Origin: Desulfuromonadales bacterium
Lineage (GTDB): Bacteria; Desulfobacterota; Desulfuromonadia; Desulfuromonadales; BM103
Length of the DNA: 55,286 nt
Reading direction: 5' to 3'
Assembly: GCA_030145195.1 (NCBI GenBank)
Contig: JAQYVY010000024.1
Coordinates: 1-55,286, forward strand
Shown: in pieces, positions 1-8,663 of the stretch
Layout of the letters: every line of letters begins with the position of its first letter
Position numbering within the stretch: position 1 is the first letter of the stretch
Notes under the pieces: generated by a model
What the model saw: the letters and a program-made list of their open reading frames with translations, nothing else
Database searches by the model: none
What the model was told of the DNA's origin: nothing
Translations under genes and position numbers: made by a program

Positions 1-6
1 GAAGCC

Positions 7-549
7 ATGCCAGTCAATCACAGAGGACACGCGGCCGTTGCCATGGTTCTCAAGGAGGGCCCAGACGGCCCCGAGATTCTTTTTATCGTCAGAGCAATCC
101 ACGAACAAGATCCATGGTCAGGCAACATTGGTTTTCCTGGCGGGCGTCTGGATCACGGCAAGGAATCACCCCGCCAGGCAGCAGAGCGGGAAGCGATGGA
201 AGAACTCGCGCTCGATCTCGGTCAGGCTGAATATCTCGGTCGTCTGAATGATCTGTACGGCACAACGCTACCGGTGCTTGTCTCCTGTTTCGTTTATCGC
301 CTCAGGGAAGAACCCGTGTTTCAACCGAACCGAGAAGTTGCAAAAGCCTTCTGGTGTCCGCTGGCCACACTCCTCGAACCGCAGCGGCAGAAGCAGAGCA
401 CCTTCACCTACCGGGGCATAACCGGCACCCACCCGGTAATCGAGTTGCTGACTTCAGAAGAACCGGTGCTCTGGGGTATCACGCACCGATTAATCGGCAG
501 CTTCCTGGCACTGTGCGATCTTACGTTTGAATCGTGTGAACCCGGTTGA
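7..549 (+). CDS. Nudix hydrolase, CoA-pyrophosphatase (NudL)-like
   Basis: A 180-residue Nudix hydrolase. The segment SGNIGFPGGRLD followed by a REAMEEL core matches the Nudix box, and the SGxxxFPGGxxD form before it is typical of NudL/CoA-diphosphatase relatives, which cleave nucleoside diphosphates linked to another moiety and use Mg bound by the RExxEE glutamates. The spacing inside the box is one residue longer than the textbook G-x5-E, as in NudL-type boxes. The frame is open to the left edge of the window, so the true start may lie upstream. The ATG at 7 is simply the first one visible. Substrate cannot be told from sequence. Family call is firm, subfamily is inference. Confidence 0.8.
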   Translation: MPVNHRGHAAVAMVLKEGPDGPEILFIVRAIHEQDPWSGNIGFPGGRLDHGKESPRQAAEREAMEELALDLGQAEYLGRLNDLYGTTLPVLVSCFVYRLREEPVFQPNREVAKAFWCPLATLLEPQRQKQSTFTYRGITGTHPVIELLTSEEPVLWGITHRLIGSFLALCDLTFESCEPG

Positions 550-561
550 TGGGTCCATAAC

Positions 562-589
562 TTGCCTCTATGGTGATCTACGATAGAGT
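562..589 (+). promoter_or_regulatory. Possible sigma70 promoter with overlapping dyad
   Basis: TTGCCT (562-567) and TAGAGT (584-589) are separated by 16 bp upstream of the PilZ gene. An inverted repeat, CTCTAT (566-571) and ATAGAG (583-588), overlaps both elements and could be an operator. Pattern only. Confidence 0.35.
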
Positions 590-672
590 TTTAAGATCAT
601 TGTTCCGTAATGTTTCGAAGAATTTTTCTACCAAAAAGCAACATTATCTCGGGGCTTTCCCAGGGAGGTCAG

Positions 673-1029
673 ATGCACAACCGACGTTTTCGCAGAGTTC
701 CCTTTGAAGCTGAAGTCAGGCTCACCTTCAAGCAGAACAGCTGGTCTTGCGAGCTTCTCGATGTCGCCATGAAGGGTGCGCTGTTGGCTTCGCCAACACC
801 GCTGGCCCTCTCTCACGGCAATATCTGCAGACTCTGCATCACCTTGCCTGGCTCGCCCATTGCTCTCGATTTTCAAGCTGAAATGGTCCATTGTGAAAAA
901 GATCAATACGGCTTCAAATTTATCAGTGAAGATCTTGAGACGCTGACCCACTTGAGAAAACTGATTGAACTCAACACCGGCGATGCCGAAGCCACCCGTA
1001 GCGAACTCACAACCTGGCTCACGGACTGA
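673..1029 (+). CDS. PilZ domain protein
   Basis: A 118-residue, essentially single-domain PilZ protein. PilZ domains bind c-di-GMP through an arginine-rich N-terminal motif and a following D/N-x-S/A-x-x-G motif. Here RRFRR sits at residues 4-8 and DVAMKG about 30 residues later, so both halves of the binding site are present, with Ala for the usual Ser. The ATG at 673 is chosen because GGGAGGT lies just before it (663-669) and because the RR motif then falls near the N-terminus as usual. An in-frame start at 610 would add 21 unsupported residues. Probably a cytosolic c-di-GMP effector; its output partner is unknown. An HD-GYP gene lies about 1 kb downstream on the other strand. Confidence 0.8.
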   Translation: MHNRRFRRVPFEAEVRLTFKQNSWSCELLDVAMKGALLASPTPLALSHGNICRLCITLPGSPIALDFQAEMVHCEKDQYGFKFISEDLETLTHLRKLIELNTGDAEATRSELTTWLTD

Positions 1030-1068
1030 CCGCAGCAAGCCAACTGCGGCGCCTTATCATCAAAAACA

Positions 1069-1098
1069 GATCGAAAACCTAAACCAAGGTTTTCGATC
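1069..1098. terminator. Perfect 12-bp inverted repeat after the PilZ gene
   Basis: GATCGAAAACCT (1069-1080) and its exact complement (1087-1098) enclose a 6-nt loop. No clean T-run follows, so it may be part of a compound terminator with the hairpin at 1117-1144. A smaller stem, CCGCAG/CTGCGG, lies at 1030-1049. Confidence 0.4.
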
Positions 1099-1116
1099 CT
1101 GATTGTTGTTTCACAA

Positions 1117-1144
1117 AAAAAGGCGGCCCAAAGGACGCCTTTTT
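1117..1144. terminator. Bidirectional intrinsic terminator
   Basis: AAAAAGGCG (1117-1125) pairs with CGCCTTTTT (1136-1144) across a 10-nt loop. The A-run on one side and T-run on the other let it work for both convergent genes, the PilZ gene (+) and the DUF4350-like gene (-). Confidence 0.75.
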
Positions 1145-1163
1145 ATCATATCAAGTCAATAAC

Positions 1164-1925
1164 CTACCTGCGACTGAGCCAGTTGACCAGATTACTCACC
1201 AGCTTTAGATTATCCACATCGAGAAAGCGATTTTGAAACAGAGCATCGTCACCAAAGACAGCAAAACGGCCCTGACCTGCTTCTCCAACCACCAGCACCC
1301 CGAATTTCTGCGTCACATCTCCGGGCGAAAGTTCCCCGCTATGATCAAGGTCGACCCAGGAATGGTCACTGCTGTGGGCAATAGTCTTCACGTTATCAGC
1401 GGTTCCGCGAAGAGCCCAAGAACCATACACGGAAAAGCTCTCCAAACCGGCGGTCAAGGGATGCTCTGCAAAATCGTAGAGTTTAAAATTGAGCGGATTG
1501 TTGTCGATAACATGACGCATTTCACGCGCTGGGCCGTTGCTAAAATCAACCTCTAAACGCTGCAGCAAAGCACCCACCGGAGGAGCAATATGCAACATGA
1601 CAGCCACACTTCCACCAGCACTGATAAACTCAGCGATTGCATCAACTTCGTCACTGCTCAGGGGCTGAAAAGCACCGGAGATCACCAGCATATCAACATC
1701 TGCCAGATTTTCCCGCAACAGAGGCTCGACGGTTGTCCTGACGGTGCAACCATTTTGGGAAATCGCTGCGGCCAAGCCAGAAAGATCGAGGGGCCCGTCA
1801 TTCTCGATAAGAAATTGCTGCTGGTGAGACTCGTCAAAAAGAACCACCGGACCAGCAACAGCAAAAGCTGTCGAACAGAACAAAACCAAGCACAGAGACA
1901 ACAAACAACACCATCGAGTCAACAT
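1164..1925 (-). CDS. Exported DUF4350-like protein
   Basis: A protein of 253 residues. It begins with a signal peptide (MLTRWCC, a leucine-rich stretch, then an AFA-type cleavage site) and continues with a glutamine-amidotransferase-like fold of the DUF4350 type: VVLFDESHQQQF near the N-terminus, LVISGAF in the middle, GRFAVFGDDALFQN near the end. Such domains occur in periplasmic proteins of unknown role. The start at 1925 is chosen because a GAGGTGAAG ribosome site precedes it and it places the signal peptide at the N-terminus. Longer in-frame starts up to 2081 would overlap the preceding HD-GYP gene. It lies 46 bp after that gene and is probably co-transcribed. Domain assignment is from memory of the pattern, moderate. 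Confidence 0.65.
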   Translation of the reverse strand: MLTRWCCLLSLCLVLFCSTAFAVAGPVVLFDESHQQQFLIENDGPLDLSGLAAAISQNGCTVRTTVEPLLRENLADVDMLVISGAFQPLSSDEVDAIAEFISAGGSVAVMLHIAPPVGALLQRLEVDFSNGPAREMRHVIDNNPLNFKLYDFAEHPLTAGLESFSVYGSWALRGTADNVKTIAHSSDHSWVDLDHSGELSPGDVTQKFGVLVVGEAGQGRFAVFGDDALFQNRFLDVDNLKLVSNLVNWLSRR

Positions 1926-1971
1926 ATCTTCACCTCTACTAAGGGGAGCAAACAAACAAAAGAAACGCACA

Positions 1972-2931
1972 TCAACTCCGTGGGATCGAAAAAGGATCCG
2001 GTTCGCGAACGGTGACTGAGTTTTTGCTTTCATCAGCCAGGATACCATAACAATTTCCGCTTGGCGGCGTTCCACGGACATTTTTTGATACGATAATCCG
2101 ATTGGGGTCAGCTCCGCTACGTCGGTTGCACGCGATCAGGGCTTCGACGCACGTCCAGCTCAAAGTTCCCTTCTCAGCCAATCGGGTTAACTCCTCCAGA
2201 GCAGTCCGGTTATCGAATGAAAGCGGTCGGTACGGCCGGGGGGAGAGCAAGGCGTCATAGACATCACAGGCGGCCATCATCTCAACAACCGGATCAAGGG
2301 TCGTCGTGCCCCGAGGATAACCGCTGCCATCGCGGCGTTCGTGATGATCCCGAGCCACCAGAGCCGCGGGATGAAGATGATCGCCCAGATAATAAGCCGC
2401 GAGGACATACCCCGACATAGGATGACATTTAAGAATATCCAACTCTTCGGCGGTCAAAGGTCCGGCCTTTTTCAGAATATGCAGAGGAACACAAATCTTG
2501 CCGAAGTCATGGGACGGACCTGCCATGAAATCGGCTTCTGTGCGTTGCCCTTCCTCGAGCGGTGAATTAATCAGCAGCGAAGACAAAGTAAAAACCATCA
2601 GGATATGCCGGTAGGTGTGAAAATCGTGCTGGCGAAAATAATCGAGAGCTTGCAACAAAGGCAAAGGCAAACGCACGCTCTGCATCCTGGCAAAGATTTC
2701 ACACACCAGCTCCTGATCGGCAAAGATATCGCAATATGGTGGAATCAACAGGAATCGCTGTAGATCGGTGGCAACAGTGCCATAATCAAGCAGTACGCAC
2801 GCTTGGTGTGACTGCATACGCCCGAGAGCCGCAACCTCGGCAACGACCTGCTCGGTTATCATCGTACCTGCAGGCAAAAGTTCCTGTTTATCGAGCGTAG
2901 AAACAGAAATTGGCAGTTCATACTGGAACAT
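1972..2931 (-). CDS. HD-GYP domain protein, predicted c-di-GMP phosphodiesterase
   Basis: A 319-residue protein. The C-terminal two thirds is an HD-GYP domain: His108 in YRHI, the HD pair at 141-142 in HDFGKI, HH at 196-197 and the signature DGSGYPRG at 201-208, so GYP is intact. HD-GYP proteins hydrolyse c-di-GMP to GMP using a bi- or trinuclear metal centre. The first 90 or so residues match no sensory domain I recognise. There is no signal peptide or membrane helix, so it is cytosolic. The exported protein gene at 1164 follows with a 46-bp gap. Activity is inferred from intact ligands. The C-terminal tail after about residue 285 is low-complexity and probably unstructured. Confidence 0.85.
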   Translation of the reverse strand: MFQYELPISVSTLDKQELLPAGTMITEQVVAEVAALGRMQSHQACVLLDYGTVATDLQRFLLIPPYCDIFADQELVCEIFARMQSVRLPLPLLQALDYFRQHDFHTYRHILMVFTLSSLLINSPLEEGQRTEADFMAGPSHDFGKICVPLHILKKAGPLTAEELDILKCHPMSGYVLAAYYLGDHLHPAALVARDHHERRDGSGYPRGTTTLDPVVEMMAACDVYDALLSPRPYRPLSFDNRTALEELTRLAEKGTLSWTCVEALIACNRRSGADPNRIIVSKNVRGTPPSGNCYGILADESKNSVTVREPDPFSIPRS

Positions 2932-3344
2932 GATTTATCCTAACAACCAGGGAAAAGAAATGACGGCCCCATGGCCACACGAGCAAAGCAACCTGAGCTT
3001 CAACATTAATGCTTGTGATCACCCAAAAACTAATGAGCTTAAGCATAACCAAAAACCTCAAAAGCTAAAAGAATATAAGTCGGTTTTTTCTCTTTAAGAT
3101 TACCGATTAGGCCGCCTTTTCACTGTTAATTCTGCACAAACTTAAAGATTTGCCCCCTCCAATAATCCACAAAATAATGGTTTCTACCAAAGCAATTACT
3201 TGGAACAACAGGCACTTAACTAACGCGACCGCTTGGGACAGCTAAGGATATAACGAAGAAAAAGCAAGACGTGTTCCTTAAAATATGTTATCAATATTCC
3301 CGACTTAGGGTTAGCAAATAAATTCATTGAGGAGGCTTATAATC
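2932..3344. other. 413-bp intergenic stretch, no gene seen
   Basis: AT-rich spacer between the divergent HD-GYP and ferritin-like genes. It must hold their promoters, but I see no convincing -35/-10 or -24/-12 pair and no conserved RNA structure. Confidence 0.5.
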
Positions 3345-3809
3345 ATGGAACTGATTGACATGCAGAAGGCAATCAAGGAGGCCATCCAGACAGAAAAAGA
3401 CGCCATGGATTACTACAAATATGGTGCTGAGCATATGACGGAAGAAAAGGCCAAAAAAACCTTTGAAATTCTCGGCCGCGAAGAATATCAGCACGCCGAA
3501 TCTTTCTATAAAATCTATACCGGCGATGACATCCCCTCTTTTCAGGAATTCATGGACGCACCCCCAAATACCGAATCCAGCTGGTGGAAGAACCTCCAAG
3601 CTCTAATGGTTCAGAATTTTGACGAGCGCAAAGCCCTAGAATTGGCCATAGACCAGGAAGAAGCCCTGGAAAAAGTCCTGCGTGAGATTGCTGCAAGCAT
3701 CGATGATCCTGAGATTTCGGGTGTTTACCTCGCTAACGCTAAATCCACGCACAATCATCTGGAACTGGTTGAAGACGATTACAAAGCCATGTTCGGTATG
3801 GGTGGCTGA
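3345..3809 (+). CDS. Ferritin-like diiron protein (rubrerythrin-type four-helix bundle)
   Basis: A 154-residue all-helical protein with E-x-x-H type metal ligands: AIQTEKDAMDYY in helix 1, REEYQHAESFY in helix 2, AIDQEEALEKVL in helix 3 and STHNHLELVEDDY in helix 4. This pattern is that of the ferritin-like/rubrerythrin superfamily, whose members bind two irons and often reduce peroxide or store iron in anaerobes. No C-terminal rubredoxin (CxxC) domain is present, so it lacks the electron-accepting part of a true rubrerythrin. The ATG at 3345 is chosen because GAGGAGG (3329-3335) precedes it at good spacing. A TTG at 3327 would overlap that ribosome site. A strong terminator follows at 3959. 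Confidence 0.8.
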   Translation: MELIDMQKAIKEAIQTEKDAMDYYKYGAEHMTEEKAKKTFEILGREEYQHAESFYKIYTGDDIPSFQEFMDAPPNTESSWWKNLQALMVQNFDERKALELAIDQEEALEKVLREIAASIDDPEISGVYLANAKSTHNHLELVEDDYKAMFGMGG

Positions 3810-3958
3810 GGCTGGCTATTGCAACCAGACCTCGCGCAAAAGCGTTACCAAGAGCCCCCACCCATCGTTATCCACAAGGCATGGCCGACCTGCCCGTGCG
3901 AGGGAACAGCGGCTTGCTGACAACAGCCTACGTTTGCTCGTTACGCTGGACAAACCAA

Positions 3959-3991
3959 AAACGGGACCAGAATTCAATTCTGGTCCCGTTT
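3959..3991. terminator. Bidirectional terminator, 16-bp perfect inverted repeat
   Basis: AAACGGGACCAGAATT (3959-3974) is exactly complementary to 3976-3991. It sits between convergent genes with A- and T-runs at its ends. Confidence 0.75.
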
Positions 3992-4040
3992 GACTTTGAT
4001 CGTTCTCAATGAGCCTTCTGGTTTAGGCCTTAAGTCTCCT

Positions 4041-6023
4041 CTACTTAAACATTCGCTTAAACAGCCCTTTCTTCTGCGCTTCTTTTTGTTCCTGCAAGGT
4101 CCGCAGCCCTTTGCGAGCCATCATCTGGTGAGCATCAAGCTTCAGAGCCTTGTTAAACTCTGCTTCGGCTATAGAGGTCTGCCCTGATTCCAGCAGCATC
4201 CAACCTTTGTACGCAAAGGCCTGCGGAGTGCGCTCCAGAGTGACTGATTTGTTGATCATCTGGCGAGCTTTATTCTGCATGGCCTGGCTGTCAGCGTATT
4301 TAGGGTTGCGATAAATAGCCCAGGCCAAAGCAGCCAGATAGTCGCCGCTGTTTGAATCAAAATTAACCGCTTCCTGCAGCGCTTTTTCAGCGTTGTCCCA
4401 TTCCTCCATTTCGAGAAAGACCTTACCCGACTCAGCTTGGACTTCTGCCTGAAACCGATCATCACCCTTGTGCCCAAGGCCGACCTTGTCGGAACCGAGC
4501 ATTTCGTCGTAACGCTCTTTTTTGACCACATCGGAGAGGGTATCGTAAGCTGTGGCAACCGTCGATAGAATCTGCTCGACCAAGACGGCTTCTTCGCCGC
4601 CGAGTTGCATCAGCACTTCGGGGCCAAATTTACGGGTGATCGCAAAGTAGCGCTCTTTGAGCAACTCAATGGAAAACTTGGCGGGTTTGATGCCAAAGAC
4701 TTCGTAATGATCCTTCTTTTCCAAGCTCTTGGCAATCAGACGAACCTCCAGGCCAAGTTCGTCCTCCTGAGCTAGCGGAGACAGGGATACTGGAGCAGGG
4801 GATGGTTCGGGCTTCGGGGGCTCTGGAACGGCACGTTGCGTCTCTTCTTCGACCAGGTCGGAGAAACTTTCCAGGATTTCGTCAATTTCAACCGCGACGT
4901 CCTCCTCAACAGCGTTGAATAGTGTCCGAACCGGCAGATCCCCCGGTACGGCCGAGGGGGCCGGTTGAGCAGCAAACCGGACCATATTGAGGCTGGTCAG
5001 GGTGAACAGGATCGGGCCAGGGTTTGATGTTTCAGCAACCAGCTCCGCCAGACGGTGCTGACCGTCGAGACGCTGGACAAAGCGTTTTTCCACTTCGTTA
5101 AGACGCAGAAAATTGATGTGCCGATAATAGTCTTGGTCAAGAAAAACAAACTTGTCATTAAAGGTTTTTAGCAGTTGTGCACCAGACTGCTCGGCATATT
5201 TATGAAAGCCTTCATAAAAGAGTTGAGGCACGTTCAAGGTAATCAGTTGCAATAGTTCGGGTGATGGCATGGCCTTCCAGACAGCAGAGGAGGAACCACT
5301 GCCAAAAGCATAGACCAGCTCCTGATCAAGATAATCCAGCTCCGCCTGTAACAGGTCATTGTATTGAAGACAACCGATCTGTACCAACACATCATGCCGA
5401 AAGGCTGCACCCGTTGCGAAGTAAGAGTATTCATCGTTTGTAATCTGTCTGCGGTTGCAGAGAAAATCGCCGAAATCACGGCTTTTAAAGCCGGGTCTTA
5501 GCGCGACTGGCGCTCCGTTAATAAAAGTCAACAACCGTACCGTATCTGGATAAGTCAGGGTCAGTTGTCCGGAAAAACGTTTTAAAAAAGCCGTCCGAAG
5601 ATGCTGTGCAAAGGGGCGAGCGTCAGCGATAGGTATTGGTGTCGCCGCCACAGTAGTGGACAATTCCTGACGAATAGCAGCCATAAGTTCAGCCGCTTTG
5701 AACGGTTTTTCCAGATAATGTCCAACGCCGAGTGCCTTGGCGGCAGAGTGAAACTTTTCCCCTCTGTAGGCCCCGGTGATAATGATCACTGGCAGCTTGG
5801 CCGTACGTGGGCTCCGGCGCAGCTTTTTGAGCAGCTCGATACCGTGCAGGCCGGGCAATTTGAGGTCGAGTAGCAACAGGTCTGGCGGTGAGGCAGAAAT
5901 CGACTTTAACGCAGCAATACCATCGCCCTGCTGTTCGACTTCAAGCCCCTGCCGCTTAAGCAGTTCGGCGATCGTCGCAGCCAGATGCTGATTGTCTTCG
6001 GTCAGCAGGATGCGTTTAGCCAT
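4041..6023 (-). CDS. Receiver-PATAN/DUF4388-like-degenerate J domain-TPR protein
   Basis: A 660-residue multidomain protein. Residues 1-120 are a response-regulator receiver with phospho-acceptor Asp53 (LLLDLKLPG), acidic E9/D10 and the Lys in LEKPF. Residues about 140-350 resemble the PATAN/DUF4388 region found in gliding and type IV pilus signalling regulators (FSGQLTLTY, then INGAPVALRPG). Then comes a Pro/Glu-rich linker (about 370-415), a J-domain-like segment (KKDHYEVFGI to KERYDEML) and tetratricopeptide-like helices to the C-terminus. The J-like part lacks the HPD tripeptide needed to stimulate DnaK (KFG at that place), so it is probably structural. It follows mltG by 32 bp. A signalling scaffold is the likely role. 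No DNA-binding domain is visible. Confidence 0.75.
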   Translation of the reverse strand: MAKRILLTEDNQHLAATIAELLKRQGLEVEQQGDGIAALKSISASPPDLLLLDLKLPGLHGIELLKKLRRSPRTAKLPVIIITGAYRGEKFHSAAKALGVGHYLEKPFKAAELMAAIRQELSTTVAATPIPIADARPFAQHLRTAFLKRFSGQLTLTYPDTVRLLTFINGAPVALRPGFKSRDFGDFLCNRRQITNDEYSYFATGAAFRHDVLVQIGCLQYNDLLQAELDYLDQELVYAFGSGSSSAVWKAMPSPELLQLITLNVPQLFYEGFHKYAEQSGAQLLKTFNDKFVFLDQDYYRHINFLRLNEVEKRFVQRLDGQHRLAELVAETSNPGPILFTLTSLNMVRFAAQPAPSAVPGDLPVRTLFNAVEEDVAVEIDEILESFSDLVEEETQRAVPEPPKPEPSPAPVSLSPLAQEDELGLEVRLIAKSLEKKDHYEVFGIKPAKFSIELLKERYFAITRKFGPEVLMQLGGEEAVLVEQILSTVATAYDTLSDVVKKERYDEMLGSDKVGLGHKGDDRFQAEVQAESGKVFLEMEEWDNAEKALQEAVNFDSNSGDYLAALAWAIYRNPKYADSQAMQNKARQMINKSVTLERTPQAFAYKGWMLLESGQTSIAEAEFNKALKLDAHQMMARKGLRTLQEQKEAQKKGLFKRMFK

Positions 6024-6055
6024 TCCAGAGTGCCTTTCTTATTGCCGGTGCAGGA

Positions 6056-7060
6056 TCAGTGACGTAACTGATATTGACGCACCGCACGGTTGTGTTCCTT
6101 CAAGGTAGCACTGAATTGATGGGTGCCGTCCCCTCGGGACACAAAATAAAGAGAGTTCGAAGCTGCCGGGTCTGCAGTCGCAGCGAGCGCAGCCAGTCCG
6201 GGGCTGGCAATCGGTCCCGGCGGAAGTCCCCGTTTGCGATAGGTATTATAAGGCGTCGATGTCTCCAGGTGCCGCCGAGTCAGATTTCCATTGTAGTTTG
6301 CGGCATCGTAGATCACGGTCGGGTCGGCTTGTAGCGGGATGCCTTTTCTCAAACGGTTATGAAAAACCGCTGCAATCAAAGGCATCTCCATAACATTCCC
6401 CGCTTCTTTTTGAACAATCGAAGCCAGGGTAATCAACTGATGTCGGTTCAAGCCATGTTCCCTTGCCTTGTCCAATAGGTCGGAGGTCAATTGAACCTGT
6501 AGCTGCGTCAGCATTAACTGAAGCAATTTGGCCGGAGTTGTTCCGGAATCCACGGTATAGGTTTCGGGAAAAAGATAGCCCTCAAGGTTCGAGGTTTCGA
6601 CACCCATTCGTTTACACAACTCGGGGTCTTCAGTCAGAGCCAGGAACTCCGCCGCCGAGCTAATACCCGCCTGTTCAATCCGAACAGAAATCTCCTTCAG
6701 GTTCAGCCCTTCCGGAATCGTTACCTGACTCTTCCGCACATCTCCAGCAACCAGTCGATCCAGAATGTCTTTCGGCCCAGATGCCGCCTCGAACAGGTAT
6801 TCGCCAGCGTGGATTTTTCCGGTAGCTTGATGCCAGCGAGCCAGCAGGGCGAAGCGGCGCGCATCACTGATGACGCCAACCTGCTCCAGTTGCAAGGCAG
6901 TATGAGTAAAAGAGGTTCCTGGAGTAATGACGACAATCTGTGGTTGCGTGGGCGTAATCACTGTAGCGACAAAAGCTTGCCACCAAAGGCCTACGACTAA
7001 GAGCGCAATACCGACCAGGACAAAAAAGGATGCAAGCAATTTTCCAGGGCGCAGTTTCAT
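6056..7060 (-). CDS. mltG: Endolytic murein transglycosylase MltG (YceG family)
   Basis: A 334-residue protein with one N-terminal membrane helix (about residues 9-30) and a periplasmic YceG domain. The catalytic glutamate is E219 in ASIVQKEAGN, equivalent to the E. coli E218 motif. EGYLFPETY, FHNRL, LQADPTVIY and STPYNTYRKRGLPPGPI are all characteristic. MltG cleaves nascent peptidoglycan strands at the inner membrane and sets glycan chain length. Length is normal for the family. It lies between plsY (120 bp upstream) and the receiver/TPR gene (32 bp downstream) on the same strand, so a joint transcript is plausible. Confidence 0.95.
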   Translation of the reverse strand: MKLRPGKLLASFFVLVGIALLVVGLWWQAFVATVITPTQPQIVVITPGTSFTHTALQLEQVGVISDARRFALLARWHQATGKIHAGEYLFEAASGPKDILDRLVAGDVRKSQVTIPEGLNLKEISVRIEQAGISSAAEFLALTEDPELCKRMGVETSNLEGYLFPETYTVDSGTTPAKLLQLMLTQLQVQLTSDLLDKAREHGLNRHQLITLASIVQKEAGNVMEMPLIAAVFHNRLRKGIPLQADPTVIYDAANYNGNLTRRHLETSTPYNTYRKRGLPPGPIASPGLAALAATADPAASNSLYFVSRGDGTHQFSATLKEHNRAVRQYQLRH

Positions 7061-7180
7061 GAGATTCCAGAGTATCGTTCGGGTCCGTCAGTGACTCACG
7101 GTCCAAGTGCCCGTGGGATAACAACACCCCATTATTGTTGAAGCGTTCTGGAGAAAAGTCAAGGGAACCATACGGTGGTC

Positions 7181-7777
7181 TTACGCCTTAAAGCGGCTTT
7201 CCGTGCCGTCGAGCAAACGGCGGAGATTGCCCCGGTGTCGCCAGACCACCAAGGTCGCAATAAAGAGCGTCGCAAGAAAAATCGGTGGCGGATGATTCAG
7301 CATCAGAATCAGTAGCGGAGCCGAGAGTGCCGCGAGAACTGAACCGAGGGAAATATAGCGGGAGATTGCTACTGTTAAGGCAAAGACAATCAGGGCCCCG
7401 GCGACGGCTTGTGGCGAAAGGACCAAGAAGATACCGAGAGCGGTAGCCACACCTTTGCCGCCCTTGAACTTGAGGTAGATCGGATAACAATGGCCAACAA
7501 TAGCGATGGCACTGGCAATGCCGAGCTGCGTTGACGTCGGTGCCAGCCAGAGCTTGATCGCCAGCAGCGGCAACAGGCCTTTTAGGGTGTCACCGATCAA
7601 GGTCAAAACCCCAGCCAATTTACCGGCCACTCGATAAACATTGGTCGCACCAATATTGCCACTACCCTTTTCACGGATGTCCGTGCCACCCATCAGGCGA
7701 GCCAGCACCAGGCCCGTTGGAATGGAAGCAACCAAGTAGACCAAAACCAGGATGATACTAAAAAGGATGTCGCTCAT
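7181..7777 (-). CDS. plsY: Acyl-phosphate:glycerol-3-phosphate acyltransferase PlsY
   Basis: A 198-residue polytopic membrane protein. It carries the PlsY motifs GSGNIGATNVYR (residues about 38-49), KGGKGVATALG (about 104-114) and HRGNLRRLLDGTE near the C-terminus. PlsY transfers an acyl group from acyl-phosphate to glycerol-3-phosphate, the first committed step of phospholipid synthesis. Hydrophobic segments between these motifs fit the usual membrane topology. The start at 7777 has a GAGG ribosome site 5-6 nt upstream. Complete and unremarkable. Confidence 0.95.
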   Translation of the reverse strand: MSDILFSIILVLVYLVASIPTGLVLARLMGGTDIREKGSGNIGATNVYRVAGKLAGVLTLIGDTLKGLLPLLAIKLWLAPTSTQLGIASAIAIVGHCYPIYLKFKGGKGVATALGIFLVLSPQAVAGALIVFALTVAISRYISLGSVLAALSAPLLILMLNHPPPIFLATLFIATLVVWRHRGNLRRLLDGTESRFKA

Positions 7778-7939
7778 AAATGCCTCAAAAAACGAACGCG
7801 GTCACAACATCGCCTTCGTGCTAAAAAACAAATCAGGAGGACGGGGCTCGAGCCAGCAACCACCCGCCTATCCCCCAACTCACGGAGTCAAATTACACCA
7901 GGAAATTTCTAGCATGATACACATAAAACCACAAGAGCA

Positions 7940-7968
7940 TTGCCTGCATCCTTCTGGCATCTTATATG
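7940..7968 (+). promoter_or_regulatory. Probable sigma70 promoter for the ANTAR gene
   Basis: TTGCCT (7940-7945) and TATATG (7963-7968) with a 17-bp spacer, 60 bp before the ANTAR gene start. Confidence 0.5.
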
Positions 7969-8028
7969 CAGAATGACCAATAAAGCGTATACTTGAAAGC
8001 ACATGAACTATCCAACAGGGAGTGTTTA

Positions 8029-8592
8029 ATGAAAGTCGCAATGGTTGTAGATGACGAGCCTTTAATCCGTCGTCAAGTATCTGAAATTGTAGCTGACTAC
8101 GGCTTTGATGAGATTATTGAGGCGTCCAATGGTGCTGAGGCAATTGCTGCGGCAGAGGTAAAAAAACCGCTATTGATCGTCATGGATGTTTCCATGCCAG
8201 GAGTAGATGGCATCACAGCTGCCGAAAAAATAGGCAAGACTCTCTCCTCGCCAATCGTCATGTTGACCGGCACCGGTGATGCCGAGACCATTGAGCGTGC
8301 ACGCCTGGCCGGCGTTATGAATTACGTGATGAAGCCGTTCAACGCGGCTCAGGTCTATGCCGCAGTTGACTTGGCCATTCACCAGTATGTTGAGGTTTCG
8401 AGCTTGCGCGAAGAAGTATCGAAACTCAAAGAGTCACTGGAAACGCGTAAACTGGTTGACCGGGCCAAAGGGCTTTTGATTAAAAAGGGTTTGAGCGAAC
8501 CGCAAGCCTATCGAAAGATGCAGCAGATGGCTATGGATAAGAGGAAAAGCATGAAGGAGGTTGCCGAGGCAATTTTGCTTCTAGAAGGATAG
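8029..8592 (+). CDS. Response regulator with ANTAR RNA-binding output
   Basis: A 187-residue protein. The receiver domain covers 1-118 with acidic D8/D9, phospho-acceptor D53 (VMDVSMPG) and the conserved Lys in VMKPF. A short coiled-coil linker (SSLREEVSKLKESLE) leads to a C-terminal ANTAR domain (LVDRAKGLLIKKGLSE, EAYRKMQ-like, SMKEVAEAILL). ANTAR proteins bind paired hairpins in nascent RNA and prevent termination when phosphorylated. The ATG at 8029 is preceded by GGGAGTG. The gene has its own promoter and a terminator at 8664. The gene after it (9020) has a leader with a terminator-like hairpin, which makes it a candidate target. No cognate kinase is adjacent. Confidence 0.9.
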   Translation: MKVAMVVDDEPLIRRQVSEIVADYGFDEIIEASNGAEAIAAAEVKKPLLIVMDVSMPGVDGITAAEKIGKTLSSPIVMLTGTGDAETIERARLAGVMNYVMKPFNAAQVYAAVDLAIHQYVEVSSLREEVSKLKESLETRKLVDRAKGLLIKKGLSEPQAYRKMQQMAMDKRKSMKEVAEAILLLEG

Positions 8593-8663
8593 CTTTCGGC
8601 TCCCCATTGGCTTTTGTGCGCCGTAGGCATGACCACCAGGCAGAGCACCCTGTACACTTAAAC

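Noticed and set aside
3190-3260. Possible -24/-12 site before the ferritin-like gene (TTGGAACAACAGGCAC and TTGGGACAGC)
   Set aside because: The GG-to-GC spacing is not 10 bp in either case.
7828-7885. tRNA-3'-end-like sequence on the minus strand (GGCTCGAGCCC loop, then CCTCC)
   Set aside because: The T-arm has a mismatch, and no matching 5' acceptor, anticodon arm or CCA is found. At most a decayed fragment.
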